DNA of 64,000 bases from Prorocentrum cordatum (GCA_963575745.1 CAUYUJ010020182.1:358620-422619); one strand, 5' to 3'. Numbered from the stretch's first letter, positions 21,260 to 30,832 are shown. The notes: generated by a model from the letters alone, not told the origin. Program-made: numbers and translations.

Positions 21260-22700
21260 GAGGCGTCCAGAGGCGGCGGGGGGGGGGGGAGCGGCAGGGC
21301 GGGGAGAGGGAAGGGAAGAGCAGGGGGGGGGGGAGAGGGAGTGGTGGAGCATGGCGGGGAGAGGGAGGGGGGAGGAGGGTCAGGGGAGGGGGAGCAAGTC
21401 CGCGACCTCTAGCGAGCCCTGACCCATCCCGGTGTCCCCTGCAGGGCACGGGATAAACAGTGTTTTGACGAGTTCGTGAACCGCTTTCGTTCTGCATTCA
21501 CTTTGCAGCGAAGGCGGAACGAAAGCAAAGCGAGGGGCAAACGAAAACAAAACGAATGCGTAAGACACTGCTTAGCTCGAGCCATGCCAGTGGCGGGGGG
21601 GGGAGGGATTAGGGGGAACACGGCGGGGAGGGGGACAGAGGAGGAGGGTCAAGGGCCGAGGAACCGCAAACCTGGACTAGGGCGCGTGGGCTAGGCACGT
21701 GTCTCGTTCCCACACCACAGCGGGGGACACCTGCGGACTCCGATGCTACAAACAACACCAGCAGGGGAGCAGGAGGAGGGCCACGCGAGGGAGACGGAGG
21801 GCAACAGGCGGCGGAGGGCGCTGTGGGCGAGAGATCGGGCGTGCAAGGGGGCGGGGTGGGGCGGGGGGGCGTGGTGGAGGAAGGACGTGGTGGGAGAGGA
21901 GGGAGGGGAGTGCAGGAAGGCAGGGATGATGGAAGAAAGACGGCGGGAGAGGTACACATGTAGTCATGATATGGCGTGAGAGAGAGAGAGAGAGAGAGAG
22001 TGAGACAGACAGACAGAGACAGAGACAAAGAAAGAGGCAACAAAAAAGGAATAATGACAGCGACAGGGGCATGGATAAAGAGAGAGAAAGGGAGAGGGAG
22101 AGAAAGAGAGAAAGAGAGAGATGGAGGGTGAGGGAAAGAGAGAGAGAGAGAGAACAGGGAAAGAGAGAGAGAGAGAGAGAGAACAGGAGAGGTAGAAGGA
22201 TTTTGAATCAGATGGCGGCGGCGGGAGTGGGAGGGCGCCTGGATATACCAGCGCCGCGGCTTTCGATGCCAGGTCATGCATTTGGAGGTTCCCTTCTCTC
22301 TCTCTCTCTCTCGTCTCACCCCCAATCCTCCGATCCCCCTTTATTTTTAATATTCGCATTGACCCTCCGCATCGCTTCGTTTCGCATCCCACTTCCCCCT
22401 CCCCATCCCCTTCTTTTCTGCCTCTCCTTCCTCCCTCTCCCCGCCCACTGCGTTGTCCCCTTCCGCCTCCTGCCCAATTTCATCCCTCCCCTCGCCTGCC
22501 CCGCCCCTCCCCCCCGCCTGCCCGTTGTCACCCCGCGTCGCCCCCGCCACCTCTTCCCCCTCCCCCCCCTCCCCCGTTTTCCCCCTTCCCCCCTCCCTCT
22601 CGTGCTCTTCCCCTCCCGCTCCTCGCCACGCCCCCCCCCCCTCGCCGCCCCCCCCCCTTTCCGCCTCAAGAGTCCCCTCCCCTCCCCGCCCCGGCGGCCT
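21260..22700. repeat. G-rich, (GA)n, (TC)n and C-rich low-complexity blocks
   Basis: G-rich purine at 21270-21400 and 21590-21660; GAGAGA at about 21978-22195; CTCTCT at 22290-22312; C-rich pyrimidine at 22390-22690. The mixed text between them (21420-21580, 21690-21960) contains no recognised gene. Confidence 0.7.
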
Positions 22701-22756
22701 GGCGGAGGGCGGCATACTCTCGGAGGTGATGCGCGGCCTGTCAGGCGGGGCCAGGA

Positions 22757-22919
22757 ATAGATCGGGCATGCCCCTCTCTACAGGAGGAATATTCAAAAAA
22801 ATGGAAAACGGTGTGGGGGCGATTTTTCTATCATCTTGTTGATTCTTATTTGAGTAGCTTTGATTTTTGTAAAAAGAGTTCGTCCAACATCCGCCTGTAG
22901 AAAGACATGTCCGAGCTAA
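22757..22919 (+). mobile_element. Family A MITE-like element, copy 3
   Basis: ATAGATCGGGCATGCCCC faces AGACATGTCCGAGCTAA. Perfect 8-base flanks GGCCAGGA lie at 22749-22756 and 22920-22927. The interior has CAGGAGGAAT, GGGGGCGATTTTTCTA and ATCCGCCTGTAG. It sits on the left tip of a family F element. Confidence 0.9.
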
Positions 22920-23257
22920 GGCCAGGACGAGGATAAGTCCGTTCCAGAGCGTTCCGGAACGCTCCCAGAGCGTTCCGAGGCGCTCCGAGATGGCCGCGGC
23001 GCCCGAGACATCTGCCACGGCCGCCAGATCTCAGAGATGCTCGATGCATCCACACAGTCAACCCGCATAGTGAGGATGATCAACCGGCTCCAAGGGTACC
23101 CTTGCGTCCTGGCCTCCTCGGTCCATCCTTGGCCACTCTCGTTGGCCGCGCCCCGCTCGAGAAGCCTCAGAATGGCCAGGCCTTGGCATCCTTAACGTGC
23201 ATCCTTATGCTACGGGCCGACGGCACCCGATTTGATCCTCGCCCTGGCTTCGTCTCC
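22920..23257. mobile_element. Family F element, copy 1
   Basis: It starts GGCCAGGACGAGGATAAG, continues GTTCCAGAGCGTTCCGGAAC and GGCCGCGGCGCCCGAG, then GATGCTCGATGCATCC, and ends near GATCCTCGCCCTGGCTTCG. The termini are inverted (GGACGAGGAT / ATCCTCG.CCTGG). Longer than the other two copies because of extra text at about 23050-23230. Confidence 0.5.
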
Positions 23258-23663
23258 AGGGGCAACGATAAGGGGGAATGGGCATAGGGGGGGCCGCATC
23301 GACCCCGAGTCGCCGATTGATCGCCGAAAGGGGCTCGATGGCCCCAACGTGCCCAGGGACGTGCGGATTCACTACCGGGGGTCCATCGCCGATCCATCGG
23401 CGATGCATCGCCGACTCCCGGCCGATGTTTCCCGCCCTAAGCCTATCCCCCCTTTTATCGTTGCCCCTTGCGTCTCCGCCTGGCGCGGCGGGGCGGCGCG
23501 GCGGACGTGCCCTCGCCAGGCGCGGCGGCCACCGGAAGGAGCTCGGCGGGAGGAGCGGGGCGCACGCCGGGGCTCCTCGCGGCGCTCATCCGGCGCGCTG
23601 CGCTTCGGCCCGATGCGGTTGGGTTTCGGGGTCCGATCTGGATTCCGCCGGACGGGGCCAGGA

Positions 23664-23824
23664 TCCAGTCGGGCATGTGCCTATACAGGAGGAGTATGTA
23701 GAAGTTGTCCAAAAATAGTCTGGGGACGATGTTTGGACTGCTTTGGACAATTTGGGAGTTTTTGTTTTGCTATTTTGTATGGTTCGTCCAAAATCCGCCA
23801 GGTGGGGGGACATGCCCGACCTAA
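23664..23824 (+). mobile_element. Family A MITE-like element, copy 4
   Basis: TCCAGTCGGGCATGTGCC faces GGACATGCCCGACCTAA. Flanks GGCCAGGA (23656-23663) and GGCTAGGA (23825-23832) agree at 7 of 8 bases. The interior has AAAAATAGTCTGGGGACGAT. Like copy 3, it sits at the tip of a family F element. Confidence 0.9.
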
Positions 23825-23926
23825 GGCTAGGACGAGGATAAATCCGTTCCAGAGCGTTCCGGACAGAACCGCTGGATCTTAGAGATTCTCGATTTACCTT
23901 CACCCGAGTTTATCCTCGTCCTGGCC
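23825..23926. mobile_element. Family F element, copy 2 (short)
   Basis: GGCTAGGACGAGGATAAATC faces GTTTATCCTCGTCCTGGCC. The interior retains TCCAGAGCGTTCCGG and TTAGAGATTCTCGAT. It is an internally shortened relative of the 41681 copy. Confidence 0.7.
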
Positions 23927-24047
23927 TCGTCTTCTTCCGATTTCCCAGTGGAGGCCTCACTGGCCTGCCGATCTGCGCCGATCCGGCTTCTCCCGACTTG
24001 GCTGCCGACGCCCGCCGATTCGATTCGGGTCGAACGCCGATGTCGGG

Positions 24048-24208
24048 GGTGGATAGACCTCCTACCCTGACACGTCGATTGAGGAATTTGCCGTTTTCGG
24101 TTCGCGAGAGGGCGTCGCGGCCGTCATTTTTGCGGGTCCAGGTCCGTCGGTTTCGGTCCCAGGCCGTTTTCACCAAGGGGAGGTTTACTGAAGGGAGGTT
24201 TGTCCACC
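24048..24208. mobile_element. Family E inverted-repeat element, copy 2
   Basis: GGTGGATAGACCTCCTACCC faces GGGAGGTTTGTCCACC. The interior CTGACACGTCG, CGGTTCGCGAGAGGGCGTCG and TGCGGGTCCAGGTCCGTCGG matches copy 1 at 5892. Confidence 0.75.
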
Positions 24209-24209
24209 A

Positions 24210-25020
24210 CCGCCGATGCGACTCGTCGATTCGAGTGTGGGCACTCCTGCGCGCAGACGGCCAGGAGAGCGGCGGGCCTCCCGCGGCGTAGGGCATTTGC
24301 GGCCATGCGGCCCGCACCGCGCGCACGCGGGAGCGGCGCGTGCACGCCTCCCCCCCGCGGGCTGCCCCGCGCGCCGAGGGCCGCCGCGCCGGGCCCCCCC
24401 CCCTCCTGGGCGGCCCCATGGCGATCGTCGTGGCGGGCCCGGGCCAGCTGGAGGACGAGGACGGCCCGCGAAGGGGCTTGGCCGCTGGGGGGGGTCCTCT
24501 CGCTCGGTAGTGGAGACACCCCGCATCCCCAGCTTTGGGGGGGTGGAATCGTGGGCGCCCCCGCGAGAAGAAGCGAAGAACCGGGCCCGGTGCCGGAGGT
24601 GTCGTGTGTTCGGGGGTTGCGGAAGTAGCCTCTGGCCCATGGTGCCCTTATTTTTTCGTTCAATGTTGGAGCCCCATTAGGGCCCATTGGGCCTCGTGAG
24701 GGGTGCCCTGAAGGCTGCGAGGGCTTCCTTGGACATCCTGGGGGCACCTGGGGCCTGGGGTACTTCTAGCAACACCCGACGATTCGTTTCATTCCCCCGA
24801 CTGCTCCCCGACTCGCGGGCCGGCGCCCGCGTCGTTGCTGTCGCCCGCCTCCGCCGTCGGTCGCCAGTCGCAATCGCAGGCGTCATCTCATGGCTGGTCC
24901 CGCCCTCGCCTCTTTAAGCTGCTTCCTCTCAGGGTTCGAGCTAAACTAGTTGTTGGGCGATCTCACGGACGGTTTTGGTTTGGTGCAGTTGTGCAGCAAA
25001 GGTGGAACCAAGACATACAT
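24210..25020. other. Unassigned spacer
   Basis: GC-rich up to about 24640, then mixed. A short open stretch at 24292-24512 on + looks protein-like (for example MAIVVAGPGQLEDEDGP from 24418) but has no homologue that I recognise and no splice partner. Confidence 0.35.
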
Positions 25021-25313
25021 CGGCGGCGGGCGAGTGGGGGAAATGAGAAGGAGAAGGCCTTCTCAGATGGCGGCGGGACGTTTCAGAAGCCCTCGCGCCT
25101 TTGAGAACCTCCTCCTCCTCTCCTCCTCCTCCTCCTCCTCATTCCTCTCCTCCCCCTCCTCTCCTCCTCCTCCTCCTCCTTCCTCCTCCTCCTCCTCCTC
25201 CCTCCTCCTCCTCTCCCTCCTCCTCCTCCTCCTCCTCATCCTCCCCCCTCGTCCTCCTCCTCCTCCTCATCATCTCCTCCTCCTCCTCCTCCTCCTCATC
25301 ATCATCATCCTCA
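25021..25313. repeat. Truncated family C element running into a (CTC)n/(CAT)n array
   Basis: 25021-25104 is the left half of family C (GCGAGTGGGGGAAATGAGAA, GGCCTTCTCAGATGGCGGCG, AGAAGCCCTCGCGCC). The right half is missing, replaced by about 205 bases of CTC ending in CATCAT. Confidence 0.75.
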
Positions 25314-25334
25314 TCCGTAGCCATTTTGGCTCAG
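25314..25334 (+). other. Relic dinoflagellate spliced-leader sequence
   Basis: The genomic + strand contains T followed by CCGTAGCCATTTTGGCTCA and G. This is the conserved 22-nt spliced leader of dinoflagellate mRNAs, apparently short of one A near its 3' end. Leaders are added in trans to mRNA and are not normally encoded next to genes. Finding one 35 bases upstream of an intronless frame is the known signature of an mRNA that was reverse-transcribed and reinserted. It fixes the taxon, and the 5' end of the copied transcript. Confidence 0.9.
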
Positions 25335-25368
25335 AGCCTGCTTGCCTCCCGTGCGGCGGGCCGCGGTC

Positions 25369-26238
25369 ATGGCCGACCCGATGGCGTCGGCACTCCTCGA
25401 GGCGGTGGTTCGTGCCGGCGGATCTCGGCAGGTGGTGGCGGCGGTCGCGGTCGGCCTCTGGCGCGCTGCCCGGGCTGAGGTGGGCGGTGGCCCGCTCGAG
25501 GACAAGGATATCGAGGCGGAGGTGCAGGCGCGTGTCCAGCGCATCCAGCCCGTCCTGAGGGCGAAGGTCGAGGCAGCGGCCCAAGGCAAAATCCCGTGCG
25601 TCGACGGCGGCGTCCTGGCGATGCGCAACGTGGCCGAGCACGACATGTTCGGGGAGGGGGCCGAGGCGCTCCCCAAGACAGGCCTGGAAGCGAAGAGGCG
25701 CCAGCGTCATGGGCGCAGGCGGGCCGCCAAGCTGGACAGCTCGTCGGTCTCGGAGGTTGAGGTGGACGACGGCAAGAAGTTCCAGCTGGAGAAGCAGAGC
25801 TTGGTCTCGGAGACCCTGGTCCAGAGGATGGAGTCGATCGAGAAGGCGGTCAAGAGCATTCTCGACGGCTCGGCGAAGCTCCCGTGCGAGGGACAGTGCG
25901 ACCTCGGGAACACGAAGGAGGTGCTTGAGGGCATCGCCAACCCCATCGACCTGCAGGAGATGTACCAGGACGACCAGCTGGCGAAGAAGAACGAGGCCCA
26001 GAAACAGAACAAGTGCGAGGCGCCGTACGCCAAGGAGAAACAGTTCTTCGAGGGCTGGGGGGACCCCCAGGAGCTGCAAGACCTCCAGCACACCCAGGAG
26101 GAGAAGGACCTCTCGGCTCCGTTGCTGGCGGCCACAGTCAAGGTTCAATACCTCCAAGAGCAGCTGGCGAAGGCGGAGCAGGCCTTACAGGAGGCCGCGG
26201 AGTGCGCCTACGATTCGGGGTTGAGGCCCAAGGACTGA
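25369..26238 (+). CDS. Intronless, retroposed 289-residue protein with a C-terminal coiled coil
   Basis: An uninterrupted frame from ATG (MADPMASALLEAVV) to TGA. The start is the first ATG downstream of the spliced-leader relic, 34 bases after it, so the 5' UTR is very short. Residues 1-75 are Ala/Val/Arg-rich and helical; about 110-125 is a basic cluster (AKRRQRHGRRRAAK) that could be a nuclear signal; 135-175 and 245-285 are charged heptad-like helices (AATVKVQYLQEQLAKAEQAL) typical of coiled coils. No signal peptide, membrane segment or enzyme motif is visible, and I do not recognise the family. Lack of introns fits retroposition; the intact frame argues for a recent or functional copy. 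No poly(A) tract is seen downstream. Whether it is transcribed is unknown. Confidence 0.75.
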   Translation: MADPMASALLEAVVRAGGSRQVVAAVAVGLWRAARAEVGGGPLEDKDIEAEVQARVQRIQPVLRAKVEAAAQGKIPCVDGGVLAMRNVAEHDMFGEGAEALPKTGLEAKRRQRHGRRRAAKLDSSSVSEVEVDDGKKFQLEKQSLVSETLVQRMESIEKAVKSILDGSAKLPCEGQCDLGNTKEVLEGIANPIDLQEMYQDDQLAKKNEAQKQNKCEAPYAKEKQFFEGWGDPQELQDLQHTQEEKDLSAPLLAATVKVQYLQEQLAKAEQALQEAAECAYDSGLRPKD

Positions 26239-26399
26239 CAGCAGCGCTGAGGCGCGGGCCGCCGTTTGGCGGCGGGAGTGCGCTAGTGGCGCACGCGTCG
26301 GCGGGGCTCGGCTGGCACGGGGCGTGGGCTCCCAGGTGGCGGAAGTGGCAGCCGCGCCACCCTGGGGAGCCCAAGGAAGAGGACAGTGTCCGCTATCAG

Positions 26400-26920
26400 A
26401 GTCTCCAGAGTCTCCTCCTCCTCCTCCCCCTCCTAGCTCCAGCCGTGTTTCCCCCTCCCCGTTGTCCTGCGGCAGGGCGAGGGAGGGGCCGCGGGGCGAG
26501 GCTCGTTGTCGGGCGGGCGTTGCGGCCGTGCTGCCCGAGCGTCGTCTGCCTGTCGTCCGCCGCCGTCGCCGCTGTCGCCTCGCTCGCCACAAGGGAGAGG
26601 GCCCTGAGAAACAACGGGCCCCGCCTCTTCCTCCTCCTCCTCCCTCCTCCTCATCCTCCTCCTCCTCCTCCTCCTCCTCCTCCTCCCCCTCCTCCTCTCT
26701 CCTCCTCCTCCTCCTCCACCTCCTAGCTCCAGCCGTCGTTCCCCCTCCCCGTTGTCCTGCGGCAGGGCGAGGGAGGGGCCGCGGGCGAGGCTCGTTGTCG
26801 GGCGGGCGTTGCGGCCATGCTGCCCGAGCGTCGTCTGCCTGTCGTCCGCCGCCGTCGCCGCCGTCGCCTCGTTCGACGCAAGGGAGAGGGCCCTGAGAAA
26901 AACGGGCCCCGCCTCTTCCT
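26400..26920. repeat. Tandem duplication of about 300 bp, plus CTC arrays
   Basis: TAGCTCCAGCCGT.TTTCCCC, TTGTCCTGCGGCAGGGCGAG, GAGCGTCGTCTGCCTGTCGT and GGGCCCCGCCTCTTCCTCC occur at about 26433-26640 and again at 26725-26920, with a CTC array after each copy. Long minus-strand Arg/Ser frames and the + Pro/Ser frames here are artefacts. Confidence 0.8.
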
Positions 26921-27309
26921 CCTCCTCCTCCTCCCCTCCTCCTCCTCCTCTTCCGCCTCTTCGTCCTCCTCCTCCTCCTCCGCCTCCGATCCTCCTCCTC
27001 CGCCTCCGCCTCCTCCTCCTCCTCCTCCAACACCCTCCTCCTCCTCCTCCTCCTCCTCTCATCCTCCTCCTCCTCCCCCTCCTCCTCCTCCTCCTCCATC
27101 CTCCTCCTCTCCTCCTCCTCCTACCTCCTCCTCCTCCTCCTCCTCCTCCTCCTCCTCCTCCTCCTCCTCCTCCTCCTCCTCCTCCTCTCCCTCTCCTCCT
27201 CCTCCTCCTCCTCCTCCTCCTCTCCTCCTCCTCCTCCTCCTCCCTCCTCCTCCTCCTCCTCCTCCATCCTCCTCCTCCTCCTCCTCCTCCTCCTCCTCCT
27301 CCTCCTCCT
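26920..27309. repeat. (CTC)n microsatellite, about 390 bp
   Basis: One of the longest CTC arrays in the window, with CCG and CAT interruptions. It produces a poly-Leu/Pro/Ser extension upstream of the next frame. Confidence 0.95.
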
Positions 27310-27411
27310 AGCGCCAGCTGGCACGAGCGCGACGCGCCTGGCCAGCCAGCGCCAGGGGCGCCGCACGGGCGCCGCGTCTCCCCCCTCGCCGTCCCGGCAC
27401 CCCCAGCCGGC

Positions 27412-28662
27412 ATGGAGGCGGCCGCGCCCCGGCGGCGCCGGCGGCCGAACCGCCCTGCCGCCGCGCGCCGCGCGCAGGAGCGCCGCGCCGAGGGCCGCAC
27501 GGCGCAGAGGCTGCTGGCGGCCTTCATGGCGCTCGACGGCCACAGAGGCTGCCAGCCCACCCTGCTGGGGGCAGCCTTGGCAGAGGCCCTCCGCGGCGGC
27601 AGGCGCCAGGAGGCCGCAGAGCTCGCGGAGGCGGAGACGGCCGACGAGACGCTGCTGGAGGCAAGGCGCGGCGACCTGCAGCTGGCGGCCGAAGAAGCGG
27701 CTGCCGCGGCGCTGGCTGCCGCCCGCGCCCCTGGGCCTGCGCAGCACCTCCTGGACCAGCTCAGGCGCGAGGCCGCGACTGAGCGGCTGGCGGAGGCTGC
27801 GCGGTGCGCCGAGGCCGAGGCCGCGCGCCAGGCGGAGGCGGAGAGCACGGCAGCCGCTGCCGCGCCCTGCGAGAGCCTGAGCGAGGCGAGCTCCGAGGCC
27901 CAGCGGGCGAGGCTGCAGGCCGACGAGCAACAGGCCGCTGCGGCGGCCGCGCCGAGCAGCCCCGCTGGCGAAGGAGGCGCCGCCGAGGGCGAGGTGGCGC
28001 CCACGCGAGGCAGGCCGGAGGCCGAGCGCCTGGCCGACGCGCAGCGCCGCGCCGCGGACGCCCTCGCGCAGCTGGACGCGACGCACAGCGCGAAGCTGGC
28101 CGAGGCGCGGACGGCGAGCGCCGAGGGGCGGACGGCGCGGGCCGAGGGCCGAGGCGAGGACGCCCGCGCGAAGCTGGCAGAGGCAGAGGCCGCGCTCCAG
28201 CAGGCGCTGGCCGCACGCCAGGGGGCCGCTGAGGCCGCGAAGGAGGTCAAGCGCCTGAAGACCGAAGCGGAGTACGACGCGGGCGCGGAGAAGCAGGGCA
28301 CGGGCGCTACGACGACGCGGCCCTCTTCGGCCAGCCCGACGGCGAGAGGGAGGCCGACCCCGAGGGCCCACGCGCCCCTGCGCGTGGGCCCGCTCCCTCC
28401 AGCAGAAGATGCAGCACGGCCAGACGGCGAACCACGGCTCCGCGCGCCTCCGCACGACGCGCGCGGAGAAAGGGCGGCCTCAGGGCGCGGCCCTGGACGA
28501 CGGCTCCGAGCGCCTCCGCCAGACGCGCTCGGAGAGAGGGCGGGGCCCAGGCCCGCGGCCCCTGAGGGGAGCCCCGCGAGCGGGAGCGCGGGGCCAGACT
28601 CGCACTTGCGAGAGGCGGAAGCCCTGGAAGCTCCTCCTCCTCCTCCTCCTCCTCCTCCTCCT
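27412..28662 (+). CDS. Ala/Glu/Arg-rich coiled-coil-like protein, truncated by assembly gap
   Basis: The frame starts at ATG (MEAAAPRRRRRPNRP) after a CTC array and stays open for 417 codons into the N gap, so the end is missing. After a basic N-terminus, residues about 50-290 are dominated by Ala, Glu, Arg and Gln in helix-favouring order (ADETLLEARRGDLQLAAEEA, EDARAKLAEAEAALQQALAA, KEVKRLKTEAEYDAG), suggesting a long coiled coil. After about residue 295 this frame turns Pro/Arg-rich, while another frame has the more protein-like repeat GSARLR..RAEKG / GSERLR..RSERG (about 28430-28545). A frameshift, an intron or an error near 28300-28420 is therefore possible. No family is recognised. The upstream CTC-encoded residues were excluded from the start choice. 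Confidence 0.45.
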
Positions 28663-28762
28663 NNNNNNNNNNNNNNNNNNNNNNNNNNNNNNNNNNNNNN
28701 NNNNNNNNNNNNNNNNNNNNNNNNNNNNNNNNNNNNNNNNNNNNNNNNNNNNNNNNNNNNNN
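28663..28762. other. Assembly gap (100 N)
   Basis: Exactly 100 N, the usual placeholder for a gap of unknown size. It is entered from a CTC array and left through a G run, so collapse of the array probably caused the break. Confidence 1.
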
Positions 28763-29091
28763 GGGGGGGAAGACGAAAGCCCAGAAGATAATTACGGGAA
28801 AAGAGGGCGAATCCTGGGATTCGTGTCTATTTTTTGTGTATATATATATTCATATATAGTTGTGTGTGTGTGTGTGTGTGTGGCTGTGTGTGTGTGTCTG
28901 GGCCCCTCTAGTTTAGGGTGTCCTGAGGGGCCATCCTTCTTCATGAGGTGGTGCCCCCCGAGGGGTGGCATCCTCGGCATTGCGCCTGGAGTCGCCCAGC
29001 TCGCTGGAGGTCTTGACTGCCGTGGCCACGCAGCTGAAGAGAGGAGGAACAAGACGCTGATGTCGCCACTCTGCTATCGCTCGAAGAAGAA

Positions 29092-29266
29092 CAATCGGCA
29101 CAAGCATAAGGCTTTTGGCGCTCCGCGCAGACTTCTTGGATCCGCGCCGGGCCCCCCGGCGGCGCCTCTGGCGCCGCCCCTGGCGCGCTCCACGCGCCAG
29201 GGAGTGGGGTCCAGCGCAGATCCAAGACATCCGCGCGGAGCGCCAGAAAGTTTATGTTTATGGCGT
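29092..29266. mobile_element. Family B introner-like hairpin element, copy 1
   Basis: The left arm GGCACAAGCATAAGGCTTTT, then GGCGCTCCGCGC, faces the right arm with GCGCGGAGCGCC, then AAAGTTTATGTTTATGGCG. Inner arms TTCTTGGATCCGCGC and GCGCAGATCCAAGA also pair, so nearly the whole element folds on itself. The centre has GGCGGCGCC and CTGGCGCGCTCC palindromes. Confidence 0.85.
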
Positions 29267-29471
29267 TGTTTGTTCTTTAATCGTTTTTCCCCCTCGGGGG
29301 CCTTCTGGGGAACCCTCGTCGCCACGACTGGATGCACCTTGGAACCGTGTCAAAACGCGCCTCGGGAGAGCTCAGGAGTACAGCGATGCCAGTATATACG
29401 GTCCTGCGTACATGAGACGGATGCCTTTCGGCTGCTGCCCGCGGGTATGTTATCGAAAAGACGCGCCACAG

Positions 29472-29540
29472 GTGAACGGGGAGGCCGTGTCGGAGCAGGA
29501 GTACCTGATCCAGCTAGAGAGGATCAACATCTTGTCGAAG
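29472..29540 (+). CDS. SMC1: SMC1 exon 1 of window
   Basis: It encodes 23 residues, VNGEAVSEQEYLIQLERI then NILSK. This aligns without gaps to the SMC1 segment that precedes the Q-loop (known pattern: [VI]N.K.V...EY...LE...IL.KARNFLVFQG). The acceptor is CGCCACAG before GTGAACGG. The donor is a GC site, TCGAAG then GCATCC. The next exon begins with the expected Ala, so the K|A junction matches the family exactly. Phase 0 at both ends. A second pyrimidine-rich acceptor (CTCTCTCCCCTCCCAG, ending 29612) lies 72 bases downstream and is not used in this model. Confidence 0.87.
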
Positions 29541-29612
29541 GCATCCGACGCCTCTCTTTTGTCGCCTCAGATCCGCCTCGTCCCGCCTCTCTCTCTCTCT
29601 CTCCCCTCCCAG

Positions 29613-29835
29613 GAACGGGGAAGACAACCAGAGGGCACATGGGTCTGCAGAAGTGTTCGATTCCTAGCCTTGTCGGCCTCGCGTCGCGCAGAGCGCTGCC
29701 CCTGCCTCATTGGAGGGTGGCTGGCCCGTGCAGGCTTTGGCCTCGAACAGGCCGGCCTCTTCACGCTGCGCGGCACGCCTGCCAGCTTGCCCGGTGCGAG
29801 CTTTCTCTATACATGCTTCGGGGAACAACAGGCTG
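29613..29835 (+). other. Possible decoy acceptor region with P-loop-like frame
   Basis: After an excellent polypyrimidine-AG acceptor, one frame reads PGTGKTTRGHMGLQ. The P-loop resemblance stops at once and the frame continues as Arg/Cys/Pro-rich text with no NTPase pattern. I do not call a gene. Confidence 0.25.
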
Positions 29836-30010
29836 CATGAACACATGCTTTCGGAGCTCCGCGCGGATCGCTTGAATCGGCGCTGGGCCCCCTGGCGGCG
29901 CCTCTGGCGGCGCCTCCGGCGGCGCCCCTGGCGCGCTCCGCGCGCCAGGGACGGGGATCCAGCGCCGATCCAGGAGATCCGCGCGGAGCTCCAAAAGTTC
30001 GGGTTCATGT
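29836..30010. mobile_element. Family B introner-like hairpin element, copy 2
   Basis: The left arm GCATGAACACATGCTTTCGG, then AGCTCCGCGCGGAT, faces ATCCGCGCGGAGCTCC, then AAAAGTTCGGGTTCATG. Both arms contain GGATCCAGCGCC-type inner repeats, and the centre is GGCGGCGCC-rich. It differs from copies 1 and 3 in the outer 20 bases, so it is a distinct subfamily. Confidence 0.8.
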
Positions 30011-30119
30011 CGCGCGGTGCTCCTCCGATGTCTTCTCCCTGACCTTGCGGACGGGCTCCTGCTGTGTCCCCCCCCCGCCCCCCGGGGGGGCCTGGGCCCC
30101 CCTCCCCCGAAAGCTGGCC

Positions 30120-30284
30120 TGAAGTCGGGGGCATGTCCCTCTACAGTAGGAGTGGTCAACAACAGTAAAGAAATCAGTGCGGGGACGATCTTCCATGCTT
30201 TTGGATAATTTTTTGCATTTTTCTTTTTGATTCTGCTCGATTTCTCATCCGAAAGCCGCCTGCGGGAGGACGTGCCCGACCCAA
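30120..30284 (+). mobile_element. Family A MITE-like element, copy 5
   Basis: TGAAGTCGGGGGCATGTCCC faces GGACGTGCCCGACCCAA. Perfect 8-base flanks AGCTGGCC lie at 30112-30119 and 30285-30292. The interior has CTCTACAGTAGGAGT and GTGCGGGGACGATC. Confidence 0.9.
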
Positions 30285-30479
30285 AGCTGGCCGTCGGCTG
30301 CGCGGGGGCCGTTCCGACGGAGCTCGGCGGACGCCCCGCCGCGCGCCCCTCGGGAGGGCCCCCCGCTGGCCGTCGAGGGCGTGCCCCGAGGAGCGGCTGC
30401 GCGCGCCGGGAGGCCTCCCTCCCGAGAGCTCCGCGGCGGGGGGGCACCATAGGGGGGACCTCAGTGCCCCTCCAGGTGC

Positions 30480-30832
30480 CCTCCTCTCATCCTCCCTTCC
30501 TCCTCCTCATCCTCCCTCCTTCCCTCCTCCTCCTCCTCCTCCTGCCTTCTACTCCCTCCTCCCTCCTTTCCTCCTCCCTCTCCTCCTCCTCCTCCCTCTC
30601 CGCCTCCTCCTCCTCCCGACCTCCTCCTCCTCCTCCTCCTCCTCCTCCCTCCTCCTCCTCCTCCTCCTCCTCCTCCTTTCCTCTCCTCCCTCTCCTCCCT
30701 CTCATTCTCCTCCTTTTCCTCCTCCTCCTCCTCCCCTCCTCCCTCCTCATCCCCCTCCCCTCTCCTCTCCTCCTCCTCCTTCTCCTCCTACTCCTCCTCC
30801 TCCTCCTCATCCTCCTCCTCCTGCTGCAGCTC
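30480..30832. repeat. (CTC)n microsatellite
   Basis: About 350 bases of CTC/TCC with TTC and CAT interruptions, ending just before a family C element. Confidence 0.95.

Noticed and set aside
24418-24512. Possible short exon MAIVVAGPGQLEDEDGP
   Set aside because: Protein-like, but no recognised family, no clear splice sites, and not a convincing SMC1 segment.
26433-28301. 622-residue minus-strand frame
   Set aside because: It is antisense to the Ala/Glu-rich frame and runs through the CTC arrays and the tandem duplication.
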